Notes under the pieces: model-generated
The model's input: the letters and a program-made list of their open reading frames with translations, nothing else
Database searches by the model: none
Told to the model about the DNA's origin: nothing
In this document: in pieces, positions 14,943 to 18,972 of the stretch
Layout: the number at the start of each line of letters is the position of its first letter
Numbering within the stretch: position 1 is the stretch's first letter
From: CAZPBC01 sp964584775
GTDB lineage: Bacteria; Chlamydiota; Chlamydiia; Chlamydiales; SLFE01
Assembly (NCBI GenBank): GCA_964584775.1
Contig: CAZPBC010000040.1
Span: 1 to 18,972 of the forward strand
Reading direction: 5' to 3'
Length of the DNA: 18,972 bases
Program-made: the position numbers and the translations under genes

Positions 14943-17900
14943 ATGCGTAAAGTTTTTTATACCCTATTGATCACTGTGGGAGTCTTCTTGGCTGTTGTCA
15001 GCCTTGCACCCATGATTTTGTCCTTAAATTGGACAAAAACCCACGTCGTAGAGCCCTACCTGGGACGCGTGACGGGAGGGAAGGTGCGTGTCGAACACCT
15101 AGACCTGAGTTGGGTGACGGGGCAAAGTGCACGGGCGATTTCATGGGAAGGCTCGAATGGACAACTCTCCATTACAAGCCTCGAGACTGAAGCGCCGCTC
15201 TGGCGGTTTATCCTCTCCCCTTTTAAAGATCTCGATATCGAACTGGACGACCTCAAGTTCAACCGGCGGGATGAGGAGGAACATTTTTCTTTATCTGGGA
15301 CTCTTTCCCTGGGCAAGTTGGCCCTCCATCTCGACCTGACAGGAGAGGCGATTTCTGGTGAGAATCAGGGAGAGATCACGGCTGAGGGAACCCTCCCCTT
15401 TGGGAACCGCCTAAGAGCTTGGCTTTACGGCTCGGATGTGGATAAAGACGCGAGTCTTGTCATCAAAGTCTCCCACTTTCCTACAGATCTTCTTCCCTGG
15501 CAAGGGAGTTTTTGCTCTGTCTCAGCAACAGAGCTCTGGGGACCCCTTCTCAATGCGGACTTTGAGATGCGCCATGGTTTTTGTTCTCTTTCGCTAGCCA
15601 CTTCTGCACTTCAGGGTTCGATCCAAGCTGAGATCAGCGAGGAGGGCTTTGCCTTTAAAGATCAAAGTGCTCTCGTCTATACCATGCCTTTAGCGGCTCA
15701 AGAGGCTTTAAGAAGATCTGGAGAGCTCCCCGTTTTTTTAAAGCCCGTTGTCATTACCTTTAGCGATGGATCTCGCCCTCAGATCGTGATCAATTCTGAC
15801 ATGATCTCTATCGGGCCCTCCCTCTATGTCAAACAGTTCAATGGAAACATCCAGTTCCTAGATAAGTTAAAAACGACCAAAGTCCAGCTAGGCGGCCGCA
15901 TCGACGATTCGGGGGTAGAAGGACGCCTTTCCTTACGCGCAGAACTCTATACTCTGCCAGGAAAATCTTCTTTTTGTGAGATTTCCGGCAGTTCTCTTCC
16001 GACGACCCTGATTGATCAGTTTTTAGGGCTGATGGAGGCGGAGTTTGATGCCTTTGCTCATTCCGCCATTGGCAATACCATGGATTTCACGCTCTCCATT
16101 TCTCAAGAGCGTGGGAAGCGGCTTGCGAAGCTCAACCTGACTTCAGAGAGGCTGTCGATTCCCCTGGCGACCTTTCAGCTGGACCGGGACCGCTTTTATC
16201 TCACTGAATCAGCGCAGGTAGATCTGAATTTCTCTCCAGCCACTTTCTACCGCCTTAATCAGATTGAGTACACAGGCCCCTACGTCCATGACGTTCCACT
16301 CACCATCCAACTGAACAACCTCTCTTATAATTATCTGGAGGGTTGCGGTTCAGTGAGCCCCGATCAGTTTGGTTGCAACATGGTTGTTTCGATCAAAGAG
16401 TTGACACTCCATGACCGCCATCTATTAGGCGTCTTGAGGATGCAGAATTTACTTTTTAGCGTGAATGCACCCTCACTCAGTCATGTTGACCTAGAAGTCA
16501 TTGGTAAAGCAGCTGGGTTTGATCAAAGCTATGCGATTCCTCGCCTCTTTGAAGAGGCCTTTCGCTTCGAGGGCAAGCTGCATGTGGAAGTCGATCCCTA
16601 CTGGTTGATTTCGCCAAAAGAGCTCCGTCTCCATGCAGAAGATGAACATCTCATCGTGAATTTAGAGGGAAAACCTGACCCTAAAAACCCTCAGCACCTT
16701 CTCACTGAAGGTCAGATTAACTTGCTACTCAAGAATAACACATTCCAACGCGTCCATCAGACAGACTCTTTCTATACATTGATGAGACCCTCTGTCGTCG
16801 AGTTGCATGTCGACCGCTTCAGTTTCAACCCCCTACGCCCTCTTCTCAGTACGAGCAATGGGGAGTTTCGTGTTCTCGTCGATGAGTTCGTTGTCGCAGA
16901 CCGTGGAGGAAACCAAGCCTCTCTTAAAGAGCTCGCTGCTGAGCTAAAACTCTCTTCAGAAGACAACAGTATTGATCTCAAATTGAAAGGCCACACCCAC
17001 TCTGAAGGGGTCAGCGAAGTAGGAAAGATTGCGGGCGTTGTCCGTGTGAAAGAATGGCTGGATGGGGAGTCGGTGAATCTCAGTCGAGCGGAAATCACCG
17101 CCGATCTCACTTCAAGAGACTTCCCTGTCGACATCTTTTCAGCACTTCTCGATCAGCCTGCCTTAAAACAGATTGCAGGCCCGTTTATTAATACATCGAT
17201 CAAAATCCAAGATCAGGTTGAAGAAACGCCCGGCTCGGTGGAGCTCGTGGTTTCTGGGACCGGTTTTCAGTTAGAGGGATCACTCCTGTTTACGGACCAC
17301 CTCCGAATCGACCCCCACCACCCTCTGGCAGTTAAATGGCACGTCACTCCTGAGCGATTCACGGCAATGCGAGAAGCTTGGATGACCCTCTACCCTGAGA
17401 ATGTGCGCTCGATCGTCCTTCTTCAGTCTGTGGATATCGAAATGGAGCTTCTCGGCCTTGAAATGCCTTTCAATGATCTTGGAGCGACAAAAGCGGAGCT
17501 CTCTTTCCAGATTCCAGATGTGACGATCCACGATAAGAACCACGATCAAACCGCCTACCTCCAGCTCTTGAGCGGAGAGATGCTCACAGAAAATCTACAG
17601 AGTAGCCTCAACCTCAACTTAGCTGCTTTTGGAACGTATGATCACGAGCTGCGTGATACCTTCAACATGAAGCTCGTCACGACCTTCACCGATCTTTACA
17701 GTGAAGAGAAAGGGTTCCACCCTAGTGAAGCGATGATCAATCTAGAAGCTCATGTCGACAGCGCTCCTGCTCTCCTCATTTTAGAGCTCATCTGTCTCAA
17801 TCCTGACCTGGTTGAGCAGCTTGATGCTCTAATGGGAAAACGATTGACTGGAAACCTTTTTGCGAGCTTTCAAGAGTCAACGGGCCCCATCAATTTGCAG

Positions 17901-18686
17901 CTTGCAGGAACCGAGGGAACTTTCTCATTGAGCGGCCGTCTAAATCAAGGAGTTTTGACCCTTACCGATTACTTGGTTGCGGAGTTCACTCTGACGGAAA
18001 AACTCAGTAGGAGTGTCCTTGGAGAGATCATGCCTCTTCTTGGGTCTGCCCGTTCGGCCTCCCAGCCCGTTTCCATTGTGGTTGGCCATGAAGGCTTTTC
18101 TTTCGACTTAACTGGAGATGTCCTCCAGGACCTCACGATTCCCAATATGAAGATCGACTTCGGTATGGTCTTCTTCAACAACGACCAGCAAATCAATGAA
18201 ATTTTAAACATCTTGAAGTTCTCCAGCCAGAGAGATCTCGTCCCCGTCTGGTTTACCCCCCTCTACCTGTCATACGAAAAGGGCGTGGCTAAAGTCCGTC
18301 GGATGGATATGTTGGTCGCAGATCGGTACCCGCTAGCTCTCTGGGGTAAAGTGAACTTTATCCAAGACCGTGTCGATATGACACTCGGCTTGGGAGGGAA
18401 GACCCTGCAACGCGCTTTTGGTTTGAAAGCAGTTCCCGATAATTACTACCTCCAGCTCGCCCTAAAAGGGACGACCAGTGACGCCCGCTTGGACATCCGC
18501 GGATCTGCAACCAAGATCGCCGCCTTTATTGCTCAACTGAGGGGCGGTCCGCAAGGAGTGATTGTAGGAGGAATTCTAGATTTGATTGGAGGAACGTTGG
18601 GGCAAAAGAAAACCCCAAAGCCTACGACGTGGCCCTTTCCCTGGGACGCGAATAATTCCACACGTCCCAAAGGAAAGGGCTCCTAG
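14943..18686 (+). CDS. AsmA/TamB-like large envelope protein
   Basis: A 1247-aa protein with one N-terminal membrane helix (MRKVFYTLLITVGVFLAVVSLAPMILSL, about residues 2-24) followed by a very long, mostly beta-stranded periplasmic body. This architecture, with blocks such as GKVRVEHLDLSW, repeated (F/L)xL(S/T)GxL strands, and a C-terminal VDMTLGLGGKTLQRAFGL and GVIVGGILDLIGG end, fits the AsmA-like superfamily (AsmA, YhdP, TamB), now viewed as bridges moving phospholipids between the membranes. The call rests on layout and style; no diagnostic catalytic motif exists. ATG 14943 is chosen over a GTG at 14904, because it gives a normal N-in anchor and the earlier start falls in a regulatory dyad. 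It stands alone on the plus strand and diverges from the TolC-oxidase pair. The last 50 coding bases form a strong hairpin. Confidence 0.72.
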   Translation: MRKVFYTLLITVGVFLAVVSLAPMILSLNWTKTHVVEPYLGRVTGGKVRVEHLDLSWVTGQSARAISWEGSNGQLSITSLETEAPLWRFILSPFKDLDIELDDLKFNRRDEEEHFSLSGTLSLGKLALHLDLTGEAISGENQGEITAEGTLPFGNRLRAWLYGSDVDKDASLVIKVSHFPTDLLPWQGSFCSVSATELWGPLLNADFEMRHGFCSLSLATSALQGSIQAEISEEGFAFKDQSALVYTMPLAAQEALRRSGELPVFLKPVVITFSDGSRPQIVINSDMISIGPSLYVKQFNGNIQFLDKLKTTKVQLGGRIDDSGVEGRLSLRAELYTLPGKSSFCEISGSSLPTTLIDQFLGLMEAEFDAFAHSAIGNTMDFTLSISQERGKRLAKLNLTSERLSIPLATFQLDRDRFYLTESAQVDLNFSPATFYRLNQIEYTGPYVHDVPLTIQLNNLSYNYLEGCGSVSPDQFGCNMVVSIKELTLHDRHLLGVLRMQNLLFSVNAPSLSHVDLEVIGKAAGFDQSYAIPRLFEEAFRFEGKLHVEVDPYWLISPKELRLHAEDEHLIVNLEGKPDPKNPQHLLTEGQINLLLKNNTFQRVHQTDSFYTLMRPSVVELHVDRFSFNPLRPLLSTSNGEFRVLVDEFVVADRGGNQASLKELAAELKLSSEDNSIDLKLKGHTHSEGVSEVGKIAGVVRVKEWLDGESVNLSRAEITADLTSRDFPVDIFSALLDQPALKQIAGPFINTSIKIQDQVEETPGSVELVVSGTGFQLEGSLLFTDHLRIDPHHPLAVKWHVTPERFTAMREAWMTLYPENVRSIVLLQSVDIEMELLGLEMPFNDLGATKAELSFQIPDVTIHDKNHDQTAYLQLLSGEMLTENLQSSLNLNLAAFGTYDHELRDTFNMKLVTTFTDLYSEEKGFHPSEAMINLEAHVDSAPALLILELICLNPDLVEQLDALMGKRLTGNLFASFQESTGPINLQLAGTEGTFSLSGRLNQGVLTLTDYLVAEFTLTEKLSRSVLGEIMPLLGSARSASQPVSIVVGHEGFSFDLTGDVLQDLTIPNMKIDFGMVFFNNDQQINEILNILKFSSQRDLVPVWFTPLYLSYEKGVAKVRRMDMLVADRYPLALWGKVNFIQDRVDMTLGLGGKTLQRAFGLKAVPDNYYLQLALKGTTSDARLDIRGSATKIAAFIAQLRGGPQGVIVGGILDLIGGTLGQKKTPKPTTWPFPWDANNSTRPKGKGS
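18632..18680. terminator. Strong stem-loop inside the 3' end of the AsmA-like gene
   Basis: GCCCTTTCC (18632-18640) pairs with GGAAAGGGC (18672-18680), and GGGACG (18643-18648) pairs with CGTCCC (18663-18668), across a small CT/AAA internal loop: 15 pairs, 14-nt loop. It ends 3 nt before the stop codon. The convergent zinc-ribbon gene stops 2 nt beyond the AsmA stop, so the structure could end both transcripts. Confidence 0.55.
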
Positions 18687-18688
18687 AT

Positions 18689-18874
18689 TTACTTGTTTAG
18701 GTCGTAGGTCGCAACGGGGGTAGCATCGTGCGCTCCACCTGATTGATCTGGAGCCTTGTAGTCTGTGGAGAATTGTCTTCCACAATCTAGGCATCGGTGA
18801 TTTTGTTTTCCATGTCTGGTGAAGCCATTTTTTTTGAAAGCTTTCGAATGGCATTTTGGACATTGTAATTCCAT
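18689..18874 (-). CDS. 61-aa zinc-ribbon protein resembling an IS1-type transposase N-terminus
   Basis: A short protein opening MELQCPKCHSKAFKKNGF, then HGKQNHRCLDCGRQF, closely matching the zinc-ribbon start of IS1-family (InsA-like) transposases, with four Cys zinc ligands (CPKC and CLDC). After residue 37 it departs: transposases continue into a helix-turn-helix, but this one ends with a polar 24-residue tail (KAPDQSGGAHDATPVATYDLNK). The catalytic DDE part is absent. The ATG has GAGGAG 8 nt upstream. It is either the remnant of an insertion sequence or a retained DNA- or RNA-binding mini-protein; the good ribosome binding site and clean stop favour a working small gene. It converges on the AsmA-like gene with a 2-nt gap. 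No terminal inverted repeats are visible in the flank I can see. Confidence 0.68.
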   Translation of the reverse strand: MELQCPKCHSKAFKKNGFTRHGKQNHRCLDCGRQFSTDYKAPDQSGGAHDATPVATYDLNK

Positions 18875-18925
18875 GTCTTCTACTCCTCGTCATGATTGGG
18901 TATTATGTTTCATGTTAGGCATAAG

Positions 18926-18955
18926 GATATACACTGCATGAGTAATTTCCAACAA
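18926..18955 (-). promoter_or_regulatory. Possible promoter of the zinc-ribbon gene
   Basis: On the minus strand TTGTTG (18950-18955) and TATATC (18926-18931) are 18 nt apart, about 50 nt before the ATG. Both boxes are imperfect and the region is AT-rich, so this is weak. The remaining bases 18875-18972 hold nothing else I can identify. Confidence 0.28.
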
Positions 18956-18972
18956 TTAATTCCTTAAAAAAA

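Noticed and set aside
16772..17134. A 120-codon minus-strand frame inside the AsmA-like gene.
   Set aside because: Ser/Arg-rich antisense shadow with no ribosome binding site.
18576..18893. A 105-codon minus-strand frame overlapping the zinc-ribbon gene.
   Set aside because: It runs in another frame through both the zinc-ribbon gene and the AsmA-like 3' end; product is Arg/Trp-rich without domain or signal.

Overview
The window most likely comes from a member of the Chlamydiota outside the classical Chlamydiaceae (a Waddlia/Simkania/Parachlamydia/Estrella-type environmental chlamydia). The strongest marker is the gene at 823-2520. It encodes a full-length homologue of CPAF, the secreted S41-type protease of chlamydiae, with its His, Ser and Glu catalytic positions in place. 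GC looks mid-forties by eye. Genes are closely packed, several have strong GGAGG-type ribosome binding sites, and many products have signal peptides. The genus cannot be settled from the sequence alone.

Layout. 1-582 (minus): dienelactone hydrolase-family enzyme, C-terminus cut off by the window edge. 823-2520 (plus): CPAF-like protease. A perfect 14-bp hairpin separates it from 2572-4473 (minus), a 633-aa orphan. 4573-4947 (minus): small lipoprotein with a near-consensus promoter. 5041-6739 (minus): overlapping pair of an ATP-grasp ligase and a PHP-domain metallohydrolase. 6866-9093: two tandem 318-aa secreted paralogues (HAF-repeat-like, plus strand), with a 68-aa exported micro-protein carrying three exact-period decapeptide repeats on the opposite strand between them. 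9188-9646 (plus): SRPBCC-fold protein. 9643-12225 (minus): 860-aa protein with a C-terminal kinase fold whose catalytic motifs are degenerate. 12263-14760 (minus): TolC-like lipoprotein and multicopper oxidase, coupled by an ATGA overlap. 14943-18686 (plus): 1247-aa AsmA/TamB-like envelope protein. 18689-18874 (minus): 61-aa zinc ribbon resembling the N-terminus of IS1-type transposases.

How the genes work together. The TolC-like protein and multicopper oxidase look like a periplasmic/outer-membrane copper-handling unit. The kinase-like gene begins 37 nt after the oxidase and could be read through from it. The ATP-grasp and PHP genes are translationally coupled and probably act on one small-molecule substrate. 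Most of the rest is cell-envelope or exported: the protease, lipoprotein, HAF-like pair, micro-protein and AsmA-like protein. The 633-aa orphan and the kinase-like protein are the best candidates for host-directed or otherwise undescribed functions, but this is inference. No rRNA, tRNA, CRISPR array or complete insertion sequence was seen.
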